Of a stretch of DNA of 64,000 bases, positions 54,935 to 62,955 are shown piece after piece. The stretch is from the NCBI RefSeq assembly GCF_001593285.1, contig NZ_CP012529.1, positions 3,162,001-3,226,000 of the forward strand, written 5' to 3'. Within the stretch, counting starts at the first letter, position 1; every line of letters begins with the position of its first letter. Made by a program: the position numbers and the translations under genes. Source of the DNA: Psychrobacter sp. P2G3 (GTDB lineage: Bacteria > Pseudomonadota > Gammaproteobacteria > Pseudomonadales > Moraxellaceae). Under the pieces are notes generated by a model. The model saw only the letters and a program-made list of their open reading frames with translations. It was not told where the DNA came from and made no database searches.

Positions 54935-56257
54935 ATGACTACTAGCGCCATGCCCCAGATTAAACCTGAATACGTCCATTGGTTCCGTAACTCTGCGCCT
55001 TACATCAACACGCATCGCGGCAAAACTTTCGTGATTATGTTTGGTGGCGAGGCTGTTAATCATCCCAACTTTAGTACCCTTATCCATGACTTTGCTTTGT
55101 TGCATAGCTTAGGCATTAAGCTAGTATTAGTACATGGTGCACGCCCGCAGATTGAAAAAAACCTAAAAGAAGTCGGAATCACCTCACCTTTACACCGTGA
55201 TATTCGTGTCACTCCACGTGCAGCGATGCCCTCCATCTTACAGGCTGTAGGCGCTATTCGTTTACAAATTGAAGCTCAATTGTCCATGGGGCTTGCCAAC
55301 TCACCTATGTATGGCTCACGCATTGACGCAGTCTCTGGTAATTTTGTGACCGCGCGCCCTTATGGCATTCGTGATGGTGTTGATCATCAGATGACTGGCG
55401 AAGTACGATCTATCGATATTGAGGCGATTAAGAACAATCTAATACACGATCATATCGTAATCTTAGGCTCGATGGGCTACTCGGCAACTGGTGAAGTTTT
55501 TAACTTACTAAGTGAAGATGTGGCACTTAGTGCGGCAGTAGCGCTTGGTGCGGACAAGCTTATCTTTTTAGGTGAAGAAGCTGACATTAATGATAATGGA
55601 CGCTTGTTACATGAGATGATTCCAAATGAAGTTGATCGTTTTCTGCGAGAGCGTGATTTAAACAACGAGATAAACTACTTCTTACACTGCGCCAGTAACG
55701 CTTGTCGCCAAGGCGTTCATCGTACGCATATTATCTCTTATGCCAAAGATGGCGCTTTATTAGAAGAGCTATTTACGCGTGATGGCTCTGGTACATTAAT
55801 CAGCCATGACCCATACGAAGAAATTCGTCATGCTAATATTGATGATGTAGTCGGTCTTATCGAGCTACTCACACCGCTAGAAGAACAAGGTATCTTGGTC
55901 AGTCGCTCACGTGAGCGCTTAGAACAAGAGATTGATAACTATAGTGTGATTGAGCGTGATGGCATGATTTTGGGCTGTGCAGCGCTATACCCATTAGATA
56001 CTGATGCGGCAGAAGTCGCTTGTGTGGCTGTTCATCCTGAATATCGTAATGGTAGCCGTGGTGCCGACCTGCTTGCGTTTTTGGAGCAGCAAGCACGCAG
56101 CCATGGCTTGCATAAGTTGTTTGTATTGACAACGCGTACCGCGCACTGGTTTGTAGAGCAAGGTTTTGCAGAAGTTGATGCTAGTGTCTTACCGGCAGCT
56201 AGACAAGAAAAATACCATAACGGTCGTAATTCTAAAGTTTTCCAAAAAACACTTTAG
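54935..56257 (+). CDS. argA: N-acetylglutamate synthase
   Basis: ArgA acetylates glutamate, the first step of arginine synthesis. The 440 residues combine an N-terminal amino-acid-kinase-like regulatory domain (VLVHGARPQIEKNL, LGSMGYSATGEVFNL) and a C-terminal GNAT acetyltransferase domain (CVAVHPEYRNGSRGADLL, LFVLTTRTAHWFVEQGF). Length is almost that of E. coli ArgA (443). The ATG at 54935 lacks an obvious ribosome-binding site. An ARG-box search by eye upstream found no convincing site. Convergent with the FKBP gene. Confidence 0.95.
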   Translation: MTTSAMPQIKPEYVHWFRNSAPYINTHRGKTFVIMFGGEAVNHPNFSTLIHDFALLHSLGIKLVLVHGARPQIEKNLKEVGITSPLHRDIRVTPRAAMPSILQAVGAIRLQIEAQLSMGLANSPMYGSRIDAVSGNFVTARPYGIRDGVDHQMTGEVRSIDIEAIKNNLIHDHIVILGSMGYSATGEVFNLLSEDVALSAAVALGADKLIFLGEEADINDNGRLLHEMIPNEVDRFLRERDLNNEINYFLHCASNACRQGVHRTHIISYAKDGALLEELFTRDGSGTLISHDPYEEIRHANIDDVVGLIELLTPLEEQGILVSRSRERLEQEIDNYSVIERDGMILGCAALYPLDTDAAEVACVAVHPEYRNGSRGADLLAFLEQQARSHGLHKLFVLTTRTAHWFVEQGFAEVDASVLPAARQEKYHNGRNSKVFQKTL

Positions 56258-56298
56258 AAGCTATAAGTCATACTATGTTATAAAAAACATGCTCCATC

Positions 56299-56331
56299 AA
56301 AAAAGCCCTCATATTAGTATGAGGGCTTTTC
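56299..56331. terminator. Bidirectional terminator between argA and the FKBP gene
   Basis: A perfect 13-bp stem, AAAAGCCCTCATA/TATGAGGGCTTTT, with a 4-nt loop and flanking A/T runs serves the two convergent genes. Confidence 0.9.
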
Positions 56332-56377
56332 TATTCTATGATATTAAATGCTTAATGCACATTACTTTACTTTGATA

Positions 56378-57109
56378 CTATTTTACTTTTAATAGCTCAA
56401 CTGTGAAGATTAATGTGCTGTTAGGTTCGATACCTGAATTACCAGCTTCACCATAAGCGATATCTGATGGGATATAGAACTCATATTTGCCACCCTCTTT
56501 CATCAACTGTAGACCTTCAGTCCAACCAGCAATTACTTGATTCAATGGAAATTCAATTGGCTCACCGCGCTCGTAAGAACTATCAAACACAGTACCATCA
56601 ATAAGTTTGCCTTCATAGTTTACTTCGACTACGTCAGTTGCTTTTGGTGATTTGCCAGTACCCGCTGTCAGTACTTTATATTGTAGACCAGAAGCTGTCT
56701 TTTTCACGCCCTCTTTCTTTGCATTTTCTGCCAAGAATGCTGCGCCTTTAGTCTTATTCTCTTCGGCTTTGGTTTGCATGTCTGCTACAAACTTCTCTTC
56801 TTGTTCCTTTTGATAAGCCATTAGCACTGCTTCCATTTGTTCTTGGGTTAATGCTGACTCTTTGCCTTCATAACCATCGCGGAAGCCTAGCTCAAAGGTA
56901 TCAAGGTCTAAATCTTGTACGGCTTCTTTGTTACCTTCTGCCATCATAAAGCCTAGGCTATAGCCTACTTTTTCCTTTGCTGGGCTTTGCTCAGTAATAG
57001 AAACACTTGGCGTAGCGCTTTCCTGGTTACCATTGTTAGTACTACAGCCTGTAACTAATAGCATTGCACCAGCCAGCGCGCTGACAGATAAAGTGGTAAT
57101 TTTTTTCAT
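56378..57109 (-). CDS. FKBP-type peptidyl-prolyl isomerase, Mip/FkpA-like lipoprotein
   Basis: A periplasmic folding catalyst. The 243 residues have a lipoprotein signal with lipobox LVTGC (Cys22), an N-terminal helical dimerisation region (EKVGYSLGFMMAEGNKEAV, ALTQEQMEAVLMAYQKEQEEKF, partly shown), and a C-terminal FKBP domain (GLQYKVLTAGTGKSP, VNYEGKLIDGTVFDSSYERGEP and GEAGNSGIEPNSTLIFTVELL). This is the Mip/FkpA layout. Ribosome-binding site GAGAG. Transcribed alone, converging on argA. Confidence 0.92.
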   Translation of the reverse strand: MKKITTLSVSALAGAMLLVTGCSTNNGNQESATPSVSITEQSPAKEKVGYSLGFMMAEGNKEAVQDLDLDTFELGFRDGYEGKESALTQEQMEAVLMAYQKEQEEKFVADMQTKAEENKTKGAAFLAENAKKEGVKKTASGLQYKVLTAGTGKSPKATDVVEVNYEGKLIDGTVFDSSYERGEPIEFPLNQVIAGWTEGLQLMKEGGKYEFYIPSDIAYGEAGNSGIEPNSTLIFTVELLKVK

Positions 57110-57318
57110 ATAGTACTCTCGAGTTGTCGAATCAGTTGTAAAAAAATATTGAGACGTTATTTGCTAGCTATCATAGCAAATCTTAGTTTTGTGAGCCATG
57201 TTTCCAATAAAATTATCGTAATAATGTACAGTCTTTGTTAATATTTGCCGTAAAAATAACAACTTATCACACAATTATAGCGTGAGGTTAAGCATTCTAT
57301 CTTTAACTGCATCATTAT

Positions 57319-57342
57319 ATCAGCTAAGCTTAATCAGCTAAG
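57319..57342. repeat. Short direct repeat upstream of the CmpX-like and FKBP genes
   Basis: ATCAGCTAAG occurs twice, starting 14 nt apart (57319 and 57333), in the 416-nt gap between the divergent FKBP and CmpX-like genes. It may be an operator. Apart from this the gap shows only AT-rich sequence that should contain both promoters. Confidence 0.3.
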
Positions 57343-57525
57343 ATGGTAAGTAACTTAAAGTAATTCTACTTATCATGAATATTCGCATGGATAGTTTCGA
57401 TAAAGCTTTCAATTAGTACATAACTTCAAATACAACAATACTATTTTTAAATAATCGTGTATCCGTCAAAACTAAAACTAATTATTGTTTTATGACTTGT
57501 TACAGGGTGATTAAAGGAGGACAGG

Positions 57526-59238
57526 ATGAATCCAATGTTTGCATCTTTTAATGGTTATCTTGGTGGGCCTATCGGCTCCATCATTGGTGCTATTTTGATT
57601 TTCGTCATCGGTTGGCTCGTTGCACTTGGTATCGCAGCACTAGTACGTAATGTATTGGCTAAGGTCAATTTAAACCAGCGTATGAACTCTTCAACAGGCA
57701 AAACCTACGACCTAGAAGGCATTATATCTAAGGTCGTTTTTTGGTTTATCTTTATAATTGCTATTTCAGGCGCGCTTAGTCAGCTAAACTTAAACTCTAT
57801 CTCAGCACCGTTTGCAAATATGGTTAACCAAGTACTCGCATTTATTCCTAATCTTATTGGCGCTATTGCTGTTGGTATCATTGGTTGGGTTATTGCTACT
57901 GTTGCCCGTACTGCTCTTAACACTGCTTTATCAAAAACCACAATGGACGAACGTTTGAGCGCACAAGCTGGCGTCAAACCTATGAGCAGCACGATTGCTG
58001 ACATGGTTTATTGGTTTATTTTATTGGTTGTATTGACTATGGTGCTTGGTCAATTAGAGCTTGACGGTTTATTTGCCCCATTAACTAATATGGTAGATAA
58101 AATCTTCGGCTTCATCCCTAATATTCTTATTGCTATCGTAGTCTTTGTGGTGGGTTATATCATCGCCAAAGTCGTACGCGGCATTGTAACCAACCTTGTT
58201 TCTACCTTTAATGTACAAGCTCTTGCTACCAAAGCAGGTTTAAGCGAAGAAAACAGCTTACCTAATATCGCTGGCTCTTTAGCGTTCTTAGTAGTTATTA
58301 TCCCAACGGTTATTGCTGCATTAAACGCGCTAAAAATCGAAGTGATTGCTCGTCCAGCTACTAATATGCTTAACAAAATCATGGAAGCACTGCCTAACAT
58401 CTTTATGGCCGTAGCAATCCTTGTAGTGACTTATTATGTAGTACGCATGGTAGCGAACATTATTAAAGGTTTGATTGAAAACACTCAAATCAATCAACTA
58501 CCAGCTAAAGTAGGTCTGCAAGAAACAATGGGTGACAAAAAGATTTCTGATCTAGTCGGTTATGCCATTATCTTCTTTGCTATGCTATTTGCCTCTATTG
58601 CAGCGGCTGATCTTCTTGGCTTCGAACCTATCTCAGCTATCATCACGATGTTTATCGCCTTCGGTGCAAATATCATCCTAGGTGCTATCATCCTATTCAT
58701 CGGTTTTTGGCTTGCTAATATCATTGCCGGTGTCGTTGAACGCTCTGAGAAAGGCTCGCAGTTCCTAGCTAATATCGTACGTGTATTAATCATGGGCTTA
58801 GTACTAGCGATGGGCTTAAAAGCGATGGGTATCGCTGACTCTATTGTTAACCTAGCATTTGGCTTAACTTTAGGTGCGGTTGCAGTTGCTTTCGCTCTAT
58901 CATTCGGACTTGGTGGTCAAGAAGCTGCTGCCCGTTTCCTACGTAAAATGCAGGACAAGATGGACAAAGAAAGTGATGAAGCAAAAGCGAAGTCTGCTCT
59001 TCATACTGGTTCAAGTACACAAGATAAAGTTGCTGCAGCAGTTCGTGAGAACACTCCTGCTGCTTCAGGTACAATGACTAGTGACTTACCTACGAGTACT
59101 GTTGATAACAACAATCTTAGTACTGGTCATGTAGATATCACTCATGTTGAGACAAGTGATAACGATATCGACACTGGTTCAAACTTAGCGCCAGGTAAAG
59201 ACTTTACTGATATCGATAATAACAACGACTTAAAATAA
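57526..59238 (+). CDS. CmpX-like mechanosensitive-family membrane protein
   Basis: A 570-residue inner-membrane protein with about 11-12 helices that contains repeated conserved-TM-helix units (PF05552 type). The repeats are recognisable by FANMVNQVLAFIPNLIGAI, LTNMVDKIFGFIPNILIAI and ATNMLNKIMEALPNIFMAV. This family includes Pseudomonas CmpX and is related to MscS channels. The C-terminal 75 residues are hydrophilic, rich in Asp, Asn, Ser and Thr. A full AAAGGAGG ribosome-binding site precedes the ATG. It is a single gene with its own terminator. Channel activity is not shown by sequence. Confidence 0.8.
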   Translation: MNPMFASFNGYLGGPIGSIIGAILIFVIGWLVALGIAALVRNVLAKVNLNQRMNSSTGKTYDLEGIISKVVFWFIFIIAISGALSQLNLNSISAPFANMVNQVLAFIPNLIGAIAVGIIGWVIATVARTALNTALSKTTMDERLSAQAGVKPMSSTIADMVYWFILLVVLTMVLGQLELDGLFAPLTNMVDKIFGFIPNILIAIVVFVVGYIIAKVVRGIVTNLVSTFNVQALATKAGLSEENSLPNIAGSLAFLVVIIPTVIAALNALKIEVIARPATNMLNKIMEALPNIFMAVAILVVTYYVVRMVANIIKGLIENTQINQLPAKVGLQETMGDKKISDLVGYAIIFFAMLFASIAAADLLGFEPISAIITMFIAFGANIILGAIILFIGFWLANIIAGVVERSEKGSQFLANIVRVLIMGLVLAMGLKAMGIADSIVNLAFGLTLGAVAVAFALSFGLGGQEAAARFLRKMQDKMDKESDEAKAKSALHTGSSTQDKVAAAVRENTPAASGTMTSDLPTSTVDNNNLSTGHVDITHVETSDNDIDTGSNLAPGKDFTDIDNNNDLK

Positions 59239-59266
59239 GTCTTAGTTAACGATATATTCTGAACAT

Positions 59267-59295
59267 AAAAAAGACAGCCTAGGCTGTCTTTTTTT
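59267..59295 (+). terminator. Terminator after the CmpX-like gene
   Basis: A perfect 14-bp inverted repeat with almost no loop, AAAAAAGACAGCCT/AGGCTGTCTTTTTT, starting 29 nt after the stop. Confidence 0.85.
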
Positions 59296-59308
59296 ATTGC
59301 TTAAAATA

Positions 59309-59478
59309 GGGCGTGTCCTCATTTTGATAATGGTGATAAAGATGAGATAGATTTTTGTCAATCAAAGGAAATTTTGCAGAGAATATGAACATATTGTCTA
59401 GAAGCTTTCAAAGAGTGACAGAAATATAGCCATTTTTAGGCCGTTAGAGGTTCACTCGTTCAGATTGAGGACACGCCC
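59309..59478. mobile_element. MITE-like element, copy 2
   Basis: A 170-nt non-coding element with terminal inverted repeats GGGCGTGTCCTCA/TGAGGACACGCCC, flanked by TA (59307-59308 and 59479-59480). It has full ends and aligns with 44023-44190. It sits 14 nt after the CmpX-like terminator and before the convergent orphan gene. TA duplication suggests mobilisation by an IS630- or IS5-type transposase, but no such gene is in the window. Confidence 0.82.
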
Positions 59479-59513
59479 TAGGTATATATAAAAATATCAT
59501 TGCAATATTGCGC

Positions 59514-60920
59514 CTATAACTTAGCCTTCCGTGCAGGTATAGTCAAACTTAACTGCATTCGCATTGACTCAACTTTACCTGCTGATGGATTATTTTTTGC
59601 TGACTCTTTATGCTGTTGATTCAAACGCTGTAATTGCTTGGTTAATTGTCGCTCTTTTTGGGTCATAGCATCGACAGGTTGAATCCATGCATCAATATCT
59701 ATATAAGTATCATTGTCCTTTTGAACGAATTCTATGCCAAGTACAATAACATGGTGTAGCTTTGCTAATGGCAAGCGCGTTGCTACATCTTGTGCAATTT
59801 TCTGCAAATTTGGCTGAATGGCTATTCTACTCTGCTGCGTACTCACACCTTGTCCATAAAATATTATTACATAGTGTCGACCTAGACTTTCATAAGAATG
59901 CTGGTGAATAACGTAACCGGCTTCTCTTATACTGGGCGACTGCTCAAGATGCTTATATATTGTGCGTATTAGCTCATGGCGCGAGAATAAGGATTCATCT
60001 AGTAATTGCTGTAGCCATTGTATGGACTGCTGACTTGCACCCTGTACGTCATCCATTACAGAATTATCGGTAGCCAATTCAAGCATTTGTCTACTAAGCT
60101 GTGACCATAGTGTGGCTGCTTGTTGTTGATGCTGCCTATAAGTCTGCTGTGCATTAGTATCTTTATGCTTTTGCGCCAAGCTCATCGCTACCAAAGCTGA
60201 ATTTGGCTCATTCTGTAAACCATTTTTAATAAGTGCATTGTCTACAGTGATGGCTTGTGAGAATAAGGCGGTGCTATTCATAAATTGCGACACAAGCGCC
60301 TGTTCAGATTCAAAGCCAGCTATACCGCCTATTAATGATTGTTTGAGATTGTCTAAATGGAAGCTCAAAAACCGCCACAAATCACTGGGAGTTTGGACAG
60401 CTGCAATAGTTGACTGCCAATCTTGCCAGCTAAACACTTGTAGCATTTGTGCGTCTTCACCAATATCTAATACCAAGTTTTCCATAAAGTAGCGCGTACC
60501 AAAGCTATGCGCCATAGATATCGCATTGGACAATACATTATCTTTTTCAATATTATTATCCGCATTTAGCAGCGAATCACTTACCAGCTGGATATCCAGT
60601 ATTAGCACTTCACGAGTAACGGCATTGTTGTTTTCGTCAAGCTGTAAACAGCGCTTTTGCCGTATAATTGCAGATTTAATAATAGATAGGCGTGCAGCTT
60701 CGATTTCAGACGCATTACTTGCAATAGGTAAATACAACGTCACCTCTAATACACGCAGCTCGCCTATTGGCAAGTTGTAGAAGTGTTGTTCAAAGGAATG
60801 CTGTGTATTAGATGCGAGTGGCACAAAAAAGCCCATAGTAGATGTATTCGACTGTAAATAACAAGCCAGCTCATCTAAAGAAGATGGTCGTTTAAGTGAT
60901 GAATTAATAGCATTTGACAC
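59514..60920 (-). CDS. Hypothetical 468-residue cytoplasmic protein
   Basis: Not recognised. The protein is soluble, Gln- and Leu-rich, with no signal or membrane helix. Residues about 1-140 include alternating strands and helices (LPIGELRVLEVTLYLPIAS, then TREVLILDIQLVSDSLL). The middle contains long helices, some coiled-coil-like (TYRQHQQQAATLWSQLSRQM), and the C-terminus is Gln/Lys-rich and ends basic. The start is GTG with only a weak AAGAG upstream; a later Met at residue 29 is the next choice. It stands alone between the MITE copy and the SDR gene. Confidence 0.6.
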   Translation of the reverse strand: MSNAINSSLKRPSSLDELACYLQSNTSTMGFFVPLASNTQHSFEQHFYNLPIGELRVLEVTLYLPIASNASEIEAARLSIIKSAIIRQKRCLQLDENNNAVTREVLILDIQLVSDSLLNADNNIEKDNVLSNAISMAHSFGTRYFMENLVLDIGEDAQMLQVFSWQDWQSTIAAVQTPSDLWRFLSFHLDNLKQSLIGGIAGFESEQALVSQFMNSTALFSQAITVDNALIKNGLQNEPNSALVAMSLAQKHKDTNAQQTYRQHQQQAATLWSQLSRQMLELATDNSVMDDVQGASQQSIQWLQQLLDESLFSRHELIRTIYKHLEQSPSIREAGYVIHQHSYESLGRHYVIIFYGQGVSTQQSRIAIQPNLQKIAQDVATRLPLAKLHHVIVLGIEFVQKDNDTYIDIDAWIQPVDAMTQKERQLTKQLQRLNQQHKESAKNNPSAGKVESMRMQLSLTIPARKAKL

Positions 60921-61211
60921 AATACGTGACTCTTATTATTGAATAAATATAAATGAGCAAATGACTTTTAATGTAAAGCAAACATAGCTCGATAAATACA
61001 TATATAAGTGACTTTAGGCACAGTAACACTCATATACAAGAAGACTATTATAGAGCGCTGCTTTGCTGTCGCTTTCAAAGCAATGAGTTGTTATGATGGC
61101 ATAATAGCAGCATAACTAGCTGCTCGTTTTATAGATCATAAGCTGCTCTAGAACATATTAATTGATTTTACTTGTTTAGTTACTATCTTATAATAACAAG
61201 GATTGAAGACC

Positions 61212-61994
61212 ATGAAACGTTTTAAAGAAAAAACGGTTATCGTTACAGGTGCAGGCTCTGGTATTGGCCGTGCTACTGCCATTCGCTTTGCTCAAGAAGG
61301 TGCCAGCGTCGTCTTAGTAGGACGCACTGCGGAAACTTTGGAGGAGACTGCAAAAGAGTTTCCACAAGATCGTACATGGATTCATACTGACAACTATTTA
61401 ACTATCACTTGCGATATCAGTGTACAAAGCCAAGTGCAAGAAATGGTAAAACGAGCCATAGAAAAGTTTGAAAAGATTGATGTATTGGTAAATAACGCTG
61501 GTAAAGCGACGCAAGGCAAAATTACAGAGATGTCAGCTGAGGATTGGAAATCGGCAATTGATGTCAATTTGAATGGTACGTTCTATGTCTGTCAGGCTGC
61601 TATGCCGCATTTGATTAAGACTAAAGGTAATATTATCAATGTCTCATCACTATCAGGTATCGGCGGTGATTGGAACATGGCCGCCTATAATGCTGCTAAA
61701 GCTGGTGTTACAAATCTAACCCGTACACTAGCCTTAGATCATGGTCCTGATGGAGTACGTGTCAATGCGGTCAATCCAAGCGTTACTGAAACGAGTATGA
61801 CTACTGCTATTCAGGACAACGATACCAAGACCGATCAGTTCTTAAATCGTTGCCCACTAGGGCGCCTTGCTACTCCTGAAGATATTGCAGCCGCTATTAC
61901 CTTTTTAGCAAGCGATGATGCCTCCATGATTACTGGCGTTAATTTACCGGTCGATGGCGGTGTTAGCGCTTCCAATGGTCAGCCACATTTTTAA
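61212..61994 (+). CDS. Short-chain dehydrogenase/reductase
   Basis: A classical SDR oxidoreductase of 260 residues. It has the NAD(P)-binding TGAGSGIG motif near the N-terminus, NNAG in the middle, the catalytic Ser (VSSLSG) and Tyr/Lys (YNAAKAG), and the C-terminal DGG. An Arg follows strand two (VGRTAETL), suggesting NADP(H), but this is weak evidence. The frame opens at a TTG at 61203; the ATG at 61212 has AAGGA nine bases upstream and is preferred. Substrate unknown. Single gene ended by a strong terminator. Confidence 0.9.
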   Translation: MKRFKEKTVIVTGAGSGIGRATAIRFAQEGASVVLVGRTAETLEETAKEFPQDRTWIHTDNYLTITCDISVQSQVQEMVKRAIEKFEKIDVLVNNAGKATQGKITEMSAEDWKSAIDVNLNGTFYVCQAAMPHLIKTKGNIINVSSLSGIGGDWNMAAYNAAKAGVTNLTRTLALDHGPDGVRVNAVNPSVTETSMTTAIQDNDTKTDQFLNRCPLGRLATPEDIAAAITFLASDDASMITGVNLPVDGGVSASNGQPHF

Positions 61995-62044
61995 AATGAA
62001 GATAAACCAATCAAAACTGAATCTTATTCATTCAAAATAAAAAA

Positions 62045-62078
62045 GAAGCCCCTGATATTCTAGTATCAGGGGCTTTTT
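62045..62078. terminator. Terminator between SDR and acyltransferase genes
   Basis: A perfect 12-bp stem AAGCCCCTGATA/TATCAGGGGCTT with a 6-nt loop and T-run; likely bidirectional for these convergent genes. Confidence 0.88.
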
Positions 62079-62118
62079 AGGTATGGATAACTAATAATGA
62101 CCTGCTGTAACGAAAAAC

Positions 62119-62808
62119 TTAATCAGATAAATTATTAATGTCTTGTAGCGGCTGCGATAAGCGCTCAGGATATCTTGGTACCACTCCCTGATATTGGCCA
62201 TAAATTTTTGGTAAATCAGCTGTAATATCTCCAGTAGGATGCACTAAAGACATAAATCGTATTTCTTTAGTTTTATAATCCATGGCTACCGGCAAGATTG
62301 GCACATTAGCACCTAATGCTAAATAATAAAAACCTGTCTTCCAATCTTTGGTGTATTGACGTGTACCCTCAGGTGACAACCCTAAAAATAGCGGTTCTCC
62401 AGTTTTGAACTTATCAATACTCGCTTGCAAGACTGAACCTTTATTGCCACGATTAATTGGAACAACGCCCATCCAACGTAGTAGCTGAGCAAGGACTGGT
62501 ATCTTAAATAAAGTGTGCTTACCCATAATACTAATCTGCAAGTCTAATGCAAACAAGCTAGGGATTGCATAGACACCATCAACGTTAGAAGTATGTGGAA
62601 GTGCCAAGACTACTGCCTGTGGAATATTCGGAATCTCCCCAACCGTTCGCCAACCAGATGCTTTTAACAGGGCTGAAGCTAATACTGGCGCTACTTTATT
62701 ACCACGTCTTGGAACCAAGTTGCCCAAGTCTTTTTTGCTAAGTTTAGGAAGTTTAGACAATGCTTTAGAACCTATAGAATTAGAACGAGTAACAGAATTG
62801 GATGTCAT
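62119..62808 (-). CDS. PlsC-type lysophospholipid acyltransferase
   Basis: A 229-residue protein of the PlsC/LPLAT family, which transfers acyl chains to glycerophospholipids. The catalytic HX4D motif is HTSNVD, the second block has GVVPINRGNKG, and the third block is LFLGLSPEGTRQYT. The N-terminus is basic and Ser-rich. There is no long membrane segment, so it is probably membrane-associated. It may act in phospholipid or lipid A-related acylation; the exact acceptor is unknown. A stretch of 147 nt separates it from parE on the same strand. Confidence 0.88.
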   Translation of the reverse strand: MTSNSVTRSNSIGSKALSKLPKLSKKDLGNLVPRRGNKVAPVLASALLKASGWRTVGEIPNIPQAVVLALPHTSNVDGVYAIPSLFALDLQISIMGKHTLFKIPVLAQLLRWMGVVPINRGNKGSVLQASIDKFKTGEPLFLGLSPEGTRQYTKDWKTGFYYLALGANVPILPVAMDYKTKEIRFMSLVHPTGDITADLPKIYGQYQGVVPRYPERLSQPLQDINNLSD

Positions 62809-62955
62809 AAAGGCACCACATAATAAGGTATATTAATATAATAGCATTAAGCTAACGCGACTAAACTGCCTTTTGCAAAATTTTAGCGCCACATAACTAT
62901 GCACAAGTTGTAAGGCGCTATAACCACAAATCTAGTTTTTGATAATAGTAAATAT

